A DNA stretch of 64,000 nucleotides, taken from assembly GCA_020086605.1 (NCBI GenBank), contig JACBWW010000017.1, positions 3,974,352-4,038,351 on the forward strand, read 5' to 3'. The notes below the pieces were generated by a model. That model ran no database searches, was not told where the DNA came from, and worked only from the letters and a program-made list of their open reading frames with translations. Every line of letters starts with the position of its first letter. Position 1 is the stretch's first letter. Source of the stretch: Lanius collurio. Taxonomy: Eukaryota; Chordata; Aves; Passeriformes; Laniidae. A program made the position numbers and the translations under genes. This document shows positions 1-12,710 of the stretch, one piece after another.

Positions 1-2258
1 GAAAAGCTCTCCAGCAAGTGGCTGAATACTGCAGTCTGTTTAAAAAACAATACAAGAAATGACTGAGCAGATTCATCTCACTGTAACAAAATTCTCACTG
101 AATACGACAAGCTTCCTCAAAAGGCTGGGTTTTCCACTCACTTTCAGCCCCTGCTAAGCTCCACTTCTGAGTTCATGAATGCAGCAGCATGAAGTAAGGA
201 ATATTAAGAATCTGGTGCTCTTTTTAGATCTCAGTCCACCTCTAGACAAAAACTCCGATAATATTCAACATTTTACACATTGGCTGGACTTGAGAAAACG
301 GTCACAGAATTACCACAACAATAAGTCTTACAACCTACAAGTTACACTAAACTGAAAATACTCTGGAATTCCATTCTACTAAGAGTTCTAAAACTACATT
401 CAATATCAAAGCTCTGGTGATGTCCAGCAGTGCCACATCATTGCACCAGTGGGCATTTTCCACACACAAATTTCATTTTTTCATACATAAAGTTTCTCCA
501 GCTTCACAATGTTGAACTGGAATTTGTAAGACCTGAACAGCAAATTAATGAATGAGAACTCACCTCTTTTGACTTAGAGTACCCTCTGAAGAAGTGTGTA
601 CCCAAAACAGGGGCATACCAATTCAATATCAAGAACACTGGACTGGCAAAGGCAGTTTGAGAGACAGCCCTCCAGAGAAAATAGTCCTTCCATCCAAGGA
701 GATATTTAACCTCTAAAGGCTCTAGGAAAGTCACAGTAGGTAACTTTTAGTTTACTATTCTCAAAACTCAGCTGTCTTTTAAAAAATCAAAAAGGTAAAA
801 TGTCCAAATCTCATTCAAGCAAAATCTAGTTTAGGTCCCCTTTCCAAAATCTGTTTTACCCAGGAAGATAACTGGAAAACTGTAGGTTTTTAGAGAACCA
901 GGAGATATAAAGTTATGTCATGACCCTTTTTTATTTGCTAAATCATTCCTTGAGAGATGAACCTGAGGAAATCCACAGAGCTGATAATCACCTGAATTAT
1001 CTTCCCTTGCAAGTAAAAATAGATAAGGTAGAAGAGTTTTTCAGGTGGAAAAGTTTCATTACTTTCACAGCAAAGAAATTCTGCCTACCTAACCACACTA
1101 CTAACACCATTCTCATAAGAGAAGTCATTACGGTGATGTTTGTACAGGAGAATTTCTGATTCCTGCATATGATATAAGCAGAAGATCCTAGAATCCTGGA
1201 TAAGGCACAAAAAGAAAGTGCCTAAGATGGGGGTAAGCCCATAAAACCCAGCACTTGGAAACCAATGTCAAATTCAGAGCTGGGGTTAACTGAGGATGCC
1301 TTGAGCATTGAGTGGATCATCAATCAAGACAGGCACTCCAAAGGAAATGCTTCTCCTCTGCTCCCTCTGAAAGAGCTCCCACTGCTCCTCACGCAGAGCA
1401 CCATTGCTGGGAAGACATTTCAGGAGAGAACTGTTCCCTTGATTGTGCAGACTGCCAACAGCTCAGAGGATCTCTAACAAGCCACTCGCAGAAGAAATCC
1501 TGAGCATTGTCCTGTCTCAAATCTATGGCAATTCTCCAGGTCAGGGGTCAAGTCCTTTGGCAATTAGCAGAATAAATGAGTTTGTTAATCACCTTGGACG
1601 AACAAATACCTAATCAATAGGGAGGTGCTGTGATACATGACTCACAGAATCACATAGCTAGAATGTCCTGGTTTTGAATGACATTTCCTACTGAAAATAG
1701 CCTGGAGGAAGAGAAGTGCTGTTGACAAATGGGAGCTGAGTGAAGCTGTTTGGGAATGCAGGAACGGTGTGTTGCCTTAAGCAGTTTAAGTGAATCTGTG
1801 TGTATTGCAAAACTACATCTCTGAAACTATTTCAAAGTTAAGAGCTGCAAGAAGCTATTCAGGAAATAATGTGAAAAAACAGATCTGGTGGCATCAATCA
1901 GAAATTCGTAACACTTCCACTGCATGGCAAATTGGGGAAAACTGCACAGAAGTGAAACTAGGAGAGCAAAGTCATGGAGAAATCAACTGACAAAATAAAA
2001 CTGCCCACTTGGCTACATCTGGGAACTAAAGCTTCCCTTAGTATCACTGCATGTTTTACTTTGGTAGGTGTTCACTATTTATTAACACGAATAAAATTGT
2101 GTTGAGTGCAGCAACCAGGGTATGCTCAAAATTTTCCAAACAGCAGACTTGGCGTTTGCTTCTATTCTAAGATGAAAGGTCTCAGTTCATACAGCTTTTT
2201 ATCTGGATCTTTAGTAAATCTGATGCCCTCTAGAAGGACCTTGACAGGATTGAGGATT
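1..2258. other. Non-coding single-copy region
   Basis: AT-rich sequence with no recognisable gene, RNA or well-preserved repeat. Open frames here are short and show no domain or codon pattern I recognise. The last ~35 bases before the gap (2223-2258) loosely resemble the CR1 segment that reads like AGGGACCTGGACAGGCTGGA, so the gap may sit in a repeat. If the minus-strand promoter at ~49 kb is real, this would be deep in its first intron or beyond; that is inference. Confidence 0.6.
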
Positions 2259-2643
2259 NNNNNNNNNNNNNNNNNNNNNNNNNNNNNNNNNNNNNNNNNN
2301 NNNNNNNNNNNNNNNNNNNNNNNNNNNNNNNNNNNNNNNNNNNNNNNNNNNNNNNNNNNNNNNNNNNNNNNNNNNNNNNNNNNNNNNNNNNNNNNNNNNN
2401 NNNNNNNNNNNNNNNNNNNNNNNNNNNNNNNNNNNNNNNNNNNNNNNNNNNNNNNNNNNNNNNNNNNNNNNNNNNNNNNNNNNNNNNNNNNNNNNNNNNN
2501 NNNNNNNNNNNNNNNNNNNNNNNNNNNNNNNNNNNNNNNNNNNNNNNNNNNNNNNNNNNNNNNNNNNNNNNNNNNNNNNNNNNNNNNNNNNNNNNNNNNN
2601 NNNNNNNNNNNNNNNNNNNNNNNNNNNNNNNNNNNNNNNNNNN
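2259..2643. other. Assembly gap (385 N)
   Basis: An unbroken run of 385 N. Open frames reported across it are artefacts of unread sequence. The left flank has weak CR1-like similarity, which would suit a repeat-induced gap, but the flanks are too short to be sure. Confidence 0.99.
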
Positions 2644-3976
2644 TTCTGGAGGGCAGGCACAGTAGAACTTCTCCATTACCAGGACAGCAATGAGACTTGG
2701 TTTGGACCACTTCTGCTCACACCTGCAAGATGCTCTGAGAGTGCACAAAATACAGAGAGTTTTAAAAAAACCACTGGAGTTCAATATAGACTGAAACTGA
2801 GCTCTGCCTAGTCTGAAGCAGATCAGAATGTTCAAATATTTCTACCTCGTCAATGATGCATAGCATTAAATGTTGGTTGGTTGCACTCATTTTTTGAAGG
2901 GAAATAAAATATTTAAAGCAAAAGCATAATAAACTATTTAATAACTTAGTCATCAGCAGAAGTAACACAGACAGACCCTATAAAACAGTCCCATTTACAT
3001 CACTGTGTTGTAATAAAAATGTCCTTAACCCGACATGATTTGTTATCAGGATGGTGGTTTTTTCCTACAGTATTTTCTCAAGCAGGAGACTGAGGAGCAT
3101 TTGTAGGTCCTTACTCTGTTTTAAAGGGTTTAGATAGCTGAAATTAAATTCAGTATTATTTGAGCTTTGATAGTTAACTAAAACTAAAATATATCCTCAG
3201 CCCTTTACAAAAAAATCCCATCTCCCTCACACAAGCAGCCAGCCAGGCACTCCACCCATTTTGAAGTACTTTTGAAATACTATTCCTTATGACAGTGGTA
3301 GCTTTTAAAATGAGTTGCAACTGAGAGTGTATTTTAAGAGGCTAAAATAAAACATCAGTTGGCATCTGACAGTCTGAGAGATGTGGGAGAAAAGTAACAC
3401 CTGTTAAAGACAGTCCTGATGTACAAGGAGATCCCTCAGTTTTTCAGCATCTCCATCAGGGCCCGTTCCTGGACAAAGGAACTTTTTCAGTGCATGGATT
3501 TTCCCATAAATGAGGTTATCCTAGCAGAGAAGGCCATCACTGTATGTACTTCTATCCTAGAACACCTGGATTAGAACTTTGTGCAGGTTTTGCACAGCAC
3601 CAGGCAAAGTCACAGCTCTGGTTTGGGAGTTGGGCTCACAGGTACTACTCAACCTGAATTAATATCTTTTTATGCTGGGTGAACATTTCCTTGTAAATAG
3701 GGGAAAATGTAGATAAACTATCACTCTCTGCCTAACTGTACTTTTTAAAATTCTGCTAATGCTGTGCCATATGTCTAGTGCAATATGTAATAGTCTGGAA
3801 TTAATGAGAAGATATTCAAGGATCTATTATCTTTTTGGAAGCACCTGCTGCAGTCAAGTTTCAGAACTTCCCTGAAGATTTATTATGTTTTCACAAAGTG
3901 TGTTTTCATATGGGGATTTTCAAATTGGAGAAAAACCTAAAACTATACACCAGTATTTTCTTCTATCTGCGTGTGC
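2644..3976. other. Non-coding AT-rich region
   Basis: I see no gene, RNA or clear repeat. The sequence is AT-rich and ordinary for an avian intron or intergenic stretch. Confidence 0.6.
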
Positions 3977-4268
3977 ATAGAATCATAGAACCACAGAATG
4001 CTCAGGGGTTGAAATGGACCTTAAAGATCCTCTAGTCCCACCTCCCCCTGCCATGGGAAGGAACAACTCCCATTAGACCAGGCTGCTCAAGACCTTATCC
4101 AACCTGGCTGGAACACTGCCAAGGATGGGACATCCAAAACCTCTCTGGACAATCCATTCCAGTGTCTCACCATGCCCACAGTAAAGAGTCCCTTCCTAGA
4201 ACCTAACATGATTTCCCCCTCTTTCAGTTTGTACCCATTGCTCTTTGTCCTATCACTTGTACAGGACA
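3977..4268 (-). mobile_element. CR1 LINE 3' fragment, minus orientation
   Basis: Reading the plus strand, the segment opens with the reverse complement of the CR1 tail (ATAGAATCATAGAACCACAG) and continues through the typical CATGGGAAGGA, CAACCTGGCTGGAACACT and CAGTAAAGAGTCCCTTCCT blocks. On the minus strand this is the very end of the CR1 ORF2 (reverse transcriptase) reading frame plus the 3' UTR; the frame with residues FTVGMVRHWNGL is the usual CR1 C-terminal stretch. It is strongly 5'-truncated, as most CR1 copies are. Its 5' end faces the plus-strand CR1 that begins ~130 bp to the right. It is a fossil with no coding capacity. Confidence 0.95.
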
Positions 4269-4399
4269 TGCTGTTATATTTTTATAGTTTGTCCAATTTA
4301 TCAAGCTGTTGTTGTTCATTAAGTCAATAAGATAAATATTTAAATAATTATCTTCTAAATACAATATATTTATTTAAGGTCTGATGTTTACAAACAGAG

Positions 4400-5143
4400 A
4401 AGGGCTCCTGGGAGAGAAGCAGATCTCTAGTGGTGTCCTCCAGAGCTCAGGATTTGGGCCAGTTCTCTTTAATATCTTTTTCAATGATCTGGATGAAGGG
4501 ACCAAGTGCAACCTCAGTCATCTTACAGATGACACTAAGCTGGATGGGAGTGCTGATCTGCTGGAGGGCAGGAAGACTCTGGACAACACCTCTGCCAATG
4601 GCATCCTGGCTTATTCCAAAAATAGTGGCACCAGCAGGACCAGGGAAAGGGTTGTCCCTTTTTACTCAGCACTGGTCACATCATACCTCAAGTGCTGTGT
4701 CCACTTCTGGGTCTCTCAATACAAAAAGACATTGGGGTGCTGCAGAAAGTCCAGAGAAGGGCAAAGAAGCTGGTGAAGGATCTAGAGAGTGAGTCCTGTG
4801 AGGAGCAGCTGAATGAGCTGGGGTGGTTTAGTCTGGAGAAGAGGATGTAGCAAGGAGAGTGTTGGTCTCTTCTCACTAGCAACAAGTGACAGGACAAGAG
4901 GAAATGGCCCTAAGTTGTGCCAGAGAAGATTTACATTGGACATTAGGAAGAATTTCTTCACTGAAAGGGTTGTCAAGCTTTGGAACGGGCTGTCCATGGA
5001 AGGGGTGGAGGCACCATCCTTGGAAATATTCAGGAAATTACTGGATGTGGCACTTGGTGTTTTGGTTGAGTTGATGTTGGGGTTTCAGTCAAAGTTTGGA
5101 CTCGATCTTGGGGGTCTTTTCCAACCTTAATGATTCTATAATT
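4400..5143 (+). mobile_element. CR1 LINE fragment with internal deletions, plus orientation
   Basis: This is CR1 ORF2 3' region in sense orientation: GGTGTCCTCCAGAGCTCAGG, then a block coding [25 protein letters not shown] (the CR1 RT region around the FADDT-like motif, here decayed), then a block coding [13 protein letters not shown], then [16 protein letters not shown] and the 3' tail ending in AATGATTCTATAATTG. Compared with the familiar CR1 layout, sequence is missing at about 4588 (the frame jumps from the LEGRKTLDN block directly to the block preceding [17 protein letters not shown]) and again near 4843 where a short block is lost. The open frames at 4384-4776 and 4813-5130 are pieces of this one dead element, not genes. 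The tail resembles the CR1-Y/CR1-X type subfamilies, but that assignment is from memory. Confidence 0.95.
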
Positions 5144-8100
5144 GTATTTCCAAGAAGTACCCAGAGGTGTCCCTGAATACACGATAAAATCATATACCAG
5201 AAATTCAGGACTGCAAGTTTTGAGCAGTTATGAATTAATTACAATGCTGAACTTCCTTAAATAATGGAAGAAGTCTAAAAATCATGAGACCTAATAATTG
5301 TTTATTCCTAGTGCTTTTATTTGTCATTTGCTTTTCAAATGACTGAGATTTTAATTTGCAAGTTCCTTCATAAGCATCATGGACAACAACTGCCTTTATA
5401 AATACTGTAACTGATTATTATATTTTCCATTAAACACTTGACTGCAGGGCTGTAAGATGGGAGACAGTTCCTTATGTACTGACCCTCTCAAAAACATAAA
5501 AACTGAGAATACAAAGGCTGTTATTGCCTTAACATGCATGAGATTGTAATGGCCAAATATAACAAAGATAGGAGAGGAACATCATACCAACTAATAACAA
5601 GACCATGGCATAAACAGAAAATGCATTTAAATAGAAATAAGTGTTAGTTACTTCTTTGTCCACAATTTGACATCTATGCATAAACCCCACCCCAGAACTA
5701 ATAAGAGAACAAGTAATTGCAGAAGAGTGAATTATCTCATTATGTTACTCTGTACCTCTCAACACGTTTTACAAAATATATTCTATCAGTTTTACAAGCA
5801 GCAAGAGCCACACCAAGTCTCAGGAGTAGCCCAAGGTCTCTGAGGTCAGTGCCAGTGAAGGCAAATCACAGCACCTCACTGGCTGTTTGCTGTGTTCATA
5901 CAATGCTGCATTTGTGATTTCTCTTCAATTTCTGTTTGCTACACACTCAAGTGATAAAGGTCTGATTAAGGATTGTTAAATCAGGAGTGAAGAGAATACT
6001 TTTTAAAGGTATGCTATGGATAAAGCTTAAACAAAGGGGAATTTTAGACAGTCACTGACAAGACTAAATGTCTTTTGCACACATTTCTACTGTGCTCATT
6101 TTTCTCCTGGATGAAACTCCTATTGAAACTGAGGTGCTGATTTTTCTAATTTTTTTTTTATTACTGCAAAAATAGTAAGGTAAACTGAGAATTTCTCTGG
6201 CCTAAGGGATATTTACATTTATTTACTTTTTGATCTGAGAGATACAGTTTATCACCTGGCTCTCTAGGACAGGTATGCCATTTGAAAATACAATTAAACA
6301 AGCAGTGACAGTCTGAATTACAATAACTGGCTAATTCAAAATACATAAACAAGCCTGGGATCAAGAATCAGAACCCAAGCTTACCAAAGATAAGCAGTTT
6401 AAGCAGCTGGCCAGTGGGTCTTGTGGTATCCTGTGCCCCATGAAACCCAAATTGCATTCAAGTTAGAATTTTAAAGCAGAAAGAGAAAATGCTCTTCCAC
6501 ATCCAGGAAGGGACAATGGGTTTGAGCCACTTAGGCAGAGGATCTCATGCTTTAAATAGATGAAAGGCTAACCATAAGGTTCTACAGAAAAAAAATACAA
6601 ACTATTGTAAACTATCCCTCTTCTGTACTCCTCCATCATTCTATGTGGGTTTTTTTCAGTAAGAGTTGATGAATGCCTGCTAAGGGTAGCAGCACCTACT
6701 GGAACAGTCTTGCTGGGATCAGGACAATTTCTCCTGACCTGGAGCAGGCAGAAGATTGTTCCATTGTGAAAAAGAGACAAATCTCAGCATACAAAACCTG
6801 GCTGTGCAGGTACTTGGCAGTTTCAGATTAAAAAGCGAGACATTAAATTCATGTATGGATCCTGAGTTTTAGACTGTAGCTGATGCAAGATTCCCAGGAT
6901 TATAATTCCTTATTTACATGACTAAATTCTTGGCAGCTTCAGCTTTTATCTGCTGAGTCCTGTTTTTTGAATAAGCTCTCATTGCCTACAATAAACAGAT
7001 CTGTACCATTACTTTACCCCTAGTCTATGCAAAAATTAAGACTGGTGTGGACTAAAGAGAACCAGATGTCCAGACTACAAAATTATTACTTGATCCATGT
7101 GTGAAAAAAAAAAAACATTAAATGAGTGAAAACTAGTGAGATGATCAATTGCAAAAGACTAGAAAGATGAGTACCCAGAAAACACAGACATTTAATGGTG
7201 GATGACAATGCTAATGAATTAATTTTCACACCAGAAATTGAATAAAGCTTTCCATTGCCTCATACATCACTGAATCATGTGTTTACCACATTAGCTGAAC
7301 ACCATGAAAGCAGAAGAGAATAAAGGAGATCTGGAAAAGATTTTGGTGAAGATGTAAGATAATCAATACTCTTTTACACAGCTTTCATATAACATATTAT
7401 TTTTTTGTAAGCATTTCCTTGAATAAAAAGTGAGTTCAGTTTTAAAAATGTGAATTCTTTCTACTTAACAATTGATACAAATAACACAGAAATGTAGCAA
7501 AGAGCAGTGGGAGTAGCAGGATAGAACACCATCTACAGAAGCAGCCAGGTGGAGATTCTGGCTGGCAACTGGAAGAAAGAGGTTTTCTCCACAAAACCTT
7601 TGCAAAAACTTGGAGACAGTGAAAGAAAGAACAATTTGTATTAACAGCCATCATGAATAATGATGAGAACTTTTACAATGTATTTGTGGAAAAAAATGGA
7701 AGGCCTATGAGACACACTTGCCAGAATAATGCCTCAAATCCATTACAGCTAATGAGAGTGTTTAGTAAGTACCAACATTCAAGAGCAAAAGAAAAAAAAA
7801 AAAAAAGAAAGGGGAAAAAATCAGAGAAAAATAACTTTCTTCATACAGCAAGAAATGGAACAGGGAGGTTGGTTATTGCTGAGCAATGAAGTGCTGACAG
7901 GTCATACCTTGTGGTAAGTGGGACCTTTCTGCAATCAGCATTTAACTGTATTGCCATCAGAGATTCCTGGTCAGAGAAATGTTTCAGACATTTGATTCTG
8001 TCAAGTAGGAGTGAGGCTTGACTTGCACCTGATCTTGGAGAAGTGGTTGCAAACAGCAAAGGTAAGTGATCTGACAGGGAAAAAGTCAAAACTGAAACAG

Positions 8101-10374
8101 TCAGAACAAGTTCTGAAGCCCAAGGTTAAAGGAAAACAAGAAACAGAACCAATACAGAGGCATTCAGGTCCAGGACATGCAGAGGCAGTGGGGGTGCAGG
8201 AGGCTACAGAAAGACTGGCAGGTCACGTGCTGAAAATCACTACCTCTGAATTTTGAAAACACAACCATTTAGAGAAGAAAGAAGAAGATGTGTGCAATTA
8301 CTGAAGACATAGAGATTTCCAATTAAACAGAGCTACAGAGAGTGACTTCAGCAAACCCAAGGACCATGAATGTGTAGACATTATTGGAAAGAACTGCCAA
8401 CAATTCAATCACCATGCTGGCAGCTATGCTGTTAGGTCAGTGACCAATTCTGTTCCAGCAGGATTGAATAGCCAGCTGCAATGTTATCCCTACAACTCTG
8501 ACAAGGCACTAACAGCAGACCATAATACTTGTGAGTAAGAGCTGTCCATAGACAATAAAGCCATGTTGAAGCCAATGGGGAAATGCAAGGTGTCAATAGG
8601 AGACTCACAAAAACCCAAGAGCAAGTACTGGATAAAGTTCACATCAGCTGACACACAGAATTGAGCAGGTCTGGGAAGCACAGCCTATGGATTTAATCAC
8701 AGGAAAACATCAGGAAAACTTGAAATTATGCAGGCATATAATGTGTCACAACAAGATTGATGCTGCATGGTATTCAAATAAAAAAAAATGTTTTTTTCAG
8801 GCCATGGACTAGAATTAACATGTCATGTATCCCAGGAGGAGAGTGAAATACAGAATTCATAGGAGTTATTGAAAACTATGATGGAATTAAGATTGTCAGT
8901 GGCAAACAAGAAGTTTGTAAAAATTGAGGACTTTGACTTAAATCCACTTTCTACAGCACTTCATTGGGAAGCATCTGCTCACAGGTTGCTGCTCCAGTTT
9001 CTCTAAGCAGAGAGGTCTGGAGATGTTGAAGCATGGACTGTTGACACAAGAGGAAAGTTTATCATAAGTAGCACGTCTTTTGTGTTATATTCAGACAAAA
9101 GTAGACACAACCAGAATGTGCTGAAGCAGAGAAGTGTTATAGTGACAGTCCTTCCCTTTATCCATGGAGGAAGGCAGAAGTGTCTAGGTGACCCAGAGAC
9201 TAAACAGCAAAGGCAAGAGGGGAAAATATGGGTTCCCTGCTCAAAAACATTGGAACACTGCAGTTTCTCCTTCCAGCAGACAGAAAGTCAGGATTCTGCT
9301 TGGTCTCTTCAGAACAGGCTTAGAAGAGAAATGACCATCAAGCCAAGAAAACAGCTGAAAGAAGCTCAGACCAGGGAGGCATCCTATGAAGCAAAGAAGC
9401 CAAGAGCACAAAGTCATTGCAAACAAAAAGCTGGGCTGCTTCCAGCTCTGAAACAGCCACACAAAGGAAATGGGCTAAACTGCAGTAGGACTCACAGCAT
9501 CCTTCACTTGGGGCAGTGGGGTGGGGACAGAAGAGTGGAGAAGGCATCTATGGAGTAAATACAAACAAATGGATCTAAAGGGGTGATCAGGGCAAGCAAA
9601 GAGACTTCTGCTTGTGTTCTGTTGAAAGGGCAGGACTCAAGGGTCATTACAGAGTCAGTCAGCAACAAAGTCCTCTCCAACACCAGTAAAAACAGGAAAT
9701 GACTGATCAGCATTCACCAAAGGGTTTACTATTAACAGGCAAGTCCAAAACTGTGCTGCAGATTGGCAGCCACAAGAACAACACAGGACACTGCCTAGGA
9801 CTTGCAAGGTGCTGCACAGGTAGCAGCAGGAAAGCATTAGAGGACCAGAAGACATTTTATCTGTTCCTGGACCACATGGAGTGAATATCAGCCCAAATTA
9901 TCACATCAGGTAAAAAAGGCTCCTTAACCTATGGCCATTTTACTGTCAGGACTCCCAAATCCTCTCAGGCTATTTTCCAGAAAGTGAAATTATTTCCACT
10001 CATGCAAAAGGGAGAGTAAATCACAACAATTCTTATGTGGCAGAGGGCTATTCCTCCTTGCCCAGGCTGTTAATGACTGCCTCAAGCACAAGGCATTAGA
10101 CAGGCAGGCTGGAAATGATAACAAGTCAACAAATCAGCCAAATGTGAACCAATTACACTGAAATAACATATTTTGACAGAGGTATACATTAATAAATATT
10201 AATATAAATTCTTACTATTTGAAATTCTATCAATTTGTTTTGCATGCATTGATTTTTTACACAAATCAGCAAATATCAGCAAGGTTCAGCTGGCAAGTCC
10301 CTTCTCAGGGTTTTGTAACTCTGTGCTCACCTCCTGGGCAGGAGCTGCCATTTTCAGCAATATTGCCAGAAATT

Positions 10375-10413
10375 TTGTTTGTTTGTTTATTTACTTTTAT
10401 TTATTTATTTTAA
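10375..10413. repeat. TTTG/TTTA tetranucleotide microsatellite
   Basis: About 39 bases made of TTTG units followed by TTTA units, with one interruption (TTAC). It is a short imperfect simple repeat. Confidence 0.85.
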
Positions 10414-12132
10414 AATTCAACTTCAAGCATGATGTCACATTCAAAATGATTTTTTCTTGCCTAGAATGAAATTACACCCCATCTCTGGTATCACCCAGAT
10501 ACTCTGAGTTTAAAGGCCTTTTCCTCTGCAGCTCTTGTGCCCTGGAACTGCTTTTTACACACTGCAATATCCTTGTGCTTCTGCACACCCCCCAAACTCC
10601 CTGAGGAGCCATTACTGAACCTCTTGCACTCCTGACTGCTGTCAAATGCCTGTAACCTCCACAGAGCTACACTATTCTAACACCTATTCTCCTAAAAACG
10701 TAACTGGGCATATTTCTGTTGCATCATCCCCTTCTCCATCTCTGTATTTTTGCCTCTTGTCCATCAGGAACATCCTGCAGAACCTCTGTCTACCACACCT
10801 GGCCCTTCTTCCATGAGCAAAGACCACAGGTGCTCCTGGAGCTTAAATAAGCACATAATCCATCAATTCTCAAAACTCACCAGGACACATTATTCTGCTC
10901 TTGCCTGCAGCTCTTAATTTGCTTCTGTCTTTGCCATTACTCATGATTAAAAGCCCTGACTCTGTTATTTAACTCCATGAAGCATGCAGCTTATATGAGA
11001 TGGCGCACAACACAGGCTGGATCTTACAACTTGAAACACTTCATTATATTAAGAAGAAAAAAGAGGCTTATGATTAACTTTGATTTCAAGCCACAAAATG
11101 AAACAGTTTAAAGCCATTTTAAATATGCTTCTCACAGTAGGAAACAGAATAAACCAACAAAATAAACCAAACATTATAACCAACCCAATTATTGCCTTCT
11201 ATTAGCCAAGTGCTTAAGGGATGAAAAACACCAGCATTTTAACCCAAGTGAAGCACTACAGAGACATTATTCTGGGGAATGGTTTCCAGGCTACTTTCAG
11301 GTTAGTCCTCAAAAAAGATTTGCCTTTCCTTTAAAGGCATTCAGGTGATTGGTCTTATAAGTGTGCAGGTGAGAAATTAAACTTTAGTACTAAGTTTAGG
11401 TTCCACTCTCTTCACATGTCTCATGGAAGAGCATCAGCAAGAAATATGGGGGATGGTATATAATAGTTTAATAATAAAAAACCCACTCACACATACTAAT
11501 TACAAAAATTACAAAATCTGGCAACAGCATCAGAAGGATGAAGGGGAGTGTTATCCACAAGAAGAATCCATCAAGCAAATAAATAACCAGCCAACCTCAC
11601 ATCATCCTATTTGGTACTGTGTACAGCTCCAGATCACTGCCTAGGAATAAAACTGACTTCCCCTCCTCCCTGGAATTTAGAGGAGCAAGCTGAATGAGAT
11701 TTAAGCCTTTTTTCTCTCCATGAAAGGCACAGGAGGTGCCCTTCTGGGCCGGATGAGGGGCCCAGGGGGCCCCAGCTGAACCACTGCTTCCCACCCTGTT
11801 GTGCCCGTGAGAGGCACAGGCCCCTCTCCCTCAGCATGGGAAACACAGGGAGGCTCTGTTGAACACCAGAAGGGACTTACCCTTGTCAGTGGGGTTTTCC
11901 CTCCCTCTTCCCACTCCCTTGTCCTCTCCCCACACTTTTCTCACTGCTTTCTAAGCTCTGTTTTCCTACCCAAGGGGAACTGGAAGTTGGGGGTTGGGAT
12001 ACTACTGAGAAATACAATTTCCATAGTAATTTGTAGGCTGCTGAAACACTGAAACTGCGTTGTGGAGATGAATTTATCCTGTTTTACGAGACACACTCTC
12101 GCCTCTGTATTTAAAAGGTTGACATAACTCAC

Positions 12133-12290
12133 CTCTTCCCCAGCTCCCTGAGGCAGCTCCTCACAGCAAGAAGCCTCAGCTGCCCTGGCACTGAGATGGA
12201 GCTGGAGGGGGAAAAGCTGCTCAATCTGGGAAGTTGTGCTCATGAGAGGGCAAACTAGTGGGAGGTTGGGCATGCCCAGCCCCAGGAAGG
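12133..12290 (-). other. Candidate spliced segment (possible alternative or lncRNA exon)
   Basis: On the minus strand a pyrimidine-rich stretch ending CTGGCTCTCTGCAG is followed by 158 bases and then GAG|GTGAGTTATG, a near-consensus donor. The whole segment is open in one minus frame (which includes residues GMPNLPLVCPLMSTTSQIEQ), and that frame continues on both sides. The residues do not resemble a protein family I know. The segment sits in a locally GC-richer patch of an AT-rich region. It may be an alternative exon of the minus-strand gene proposed at 49.2 kb, a lncRNA exon, or chance. Splice sites of this quality occur by chance in long introns. Confidence 0.2.
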
Positions 12291-12635
12291 CTGCAGAGAG
12301 CCAGGGTGAGCAGCCAGGGAGGCTCATGGCTGGGGTGTGAGGGCAGAGCAGCTGCCAGCTCACTGAGAGTTGTGGAGGCCATGGAGGAGGAGGTCACTGG
12401 CTCAGCTGAAATCATCACTGGTGTTGTGGCAAAGCCAGTAAGACAAGGAAGTAAAATCCCCCTCCTCAGTTATGTCAAGACTCACCCTGCTCCAGACCCC
12501 TTCTGCAGCTCAAGGTGCTGATGGATCTTGTCCCTGCACCCTGGAGTCTCCTCATCAGTTTTCTCATCAGCCTCCCATCGCCTTCCTCAGGGCTCAAATC
12601 AATCATCAAAATGAAAACCACCATTATTCTCATGG

Positions 12636-12710
12636 CTGTCCTGTGCAGGGCCAGGAGCTGGACTTTGATGATTTCTGTGAGTCCCTTTCAACTCCAATTA
12701 TTCTGTGATT
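12636..12710 (+). mobile_element. CR1 LINE 3'-end fragment, plus orientation
   Basis: About 75 bases that match the extreme CR1 3' end: GTCCTGTGCAGGGCCAGGAG, then a TTTGATGAT block, GAGTCCCTTTCAACTCCA, and the tail ATTCTGTGATT. It is 5'-truncated just before the 3' terminus. It is non-coding. Confidence 0.88.

Larger units (their letters stand above)
5144..12635. other. Long non-coding region
   Basis: 7.5 kb without a supportable gene. It contains A-runs (7107-7118, 7793-7806), a TTTG/TTTA tetranucleotide stretch (10375-10413), and a more GC-rich part (about 11700-12560). Its longest frame, 9082-9558 plus (158 codons), is rich in K, Q, S and R and shows no domain, membrane segment or signal peptide, so I treat it as chance. 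Parts of 7.7-9.6 kb are purine-rich on the plus strand. A candidate splice-bounded segment at 12133-12290 is listed separately. Confidence 0.55.

Noticed and set aside
2106..2835. Frames of 149-201 codons on both strands
   Set aside because: They run through the 385-N gap; the residues are unknown and the real parts are short.
9082..9558. 158-codon plus-strand frame
   Set aside because: K/Q/S-rich, no recognisable family, no start or splice context beyond chance, in purine-rich DNA that has few stops.
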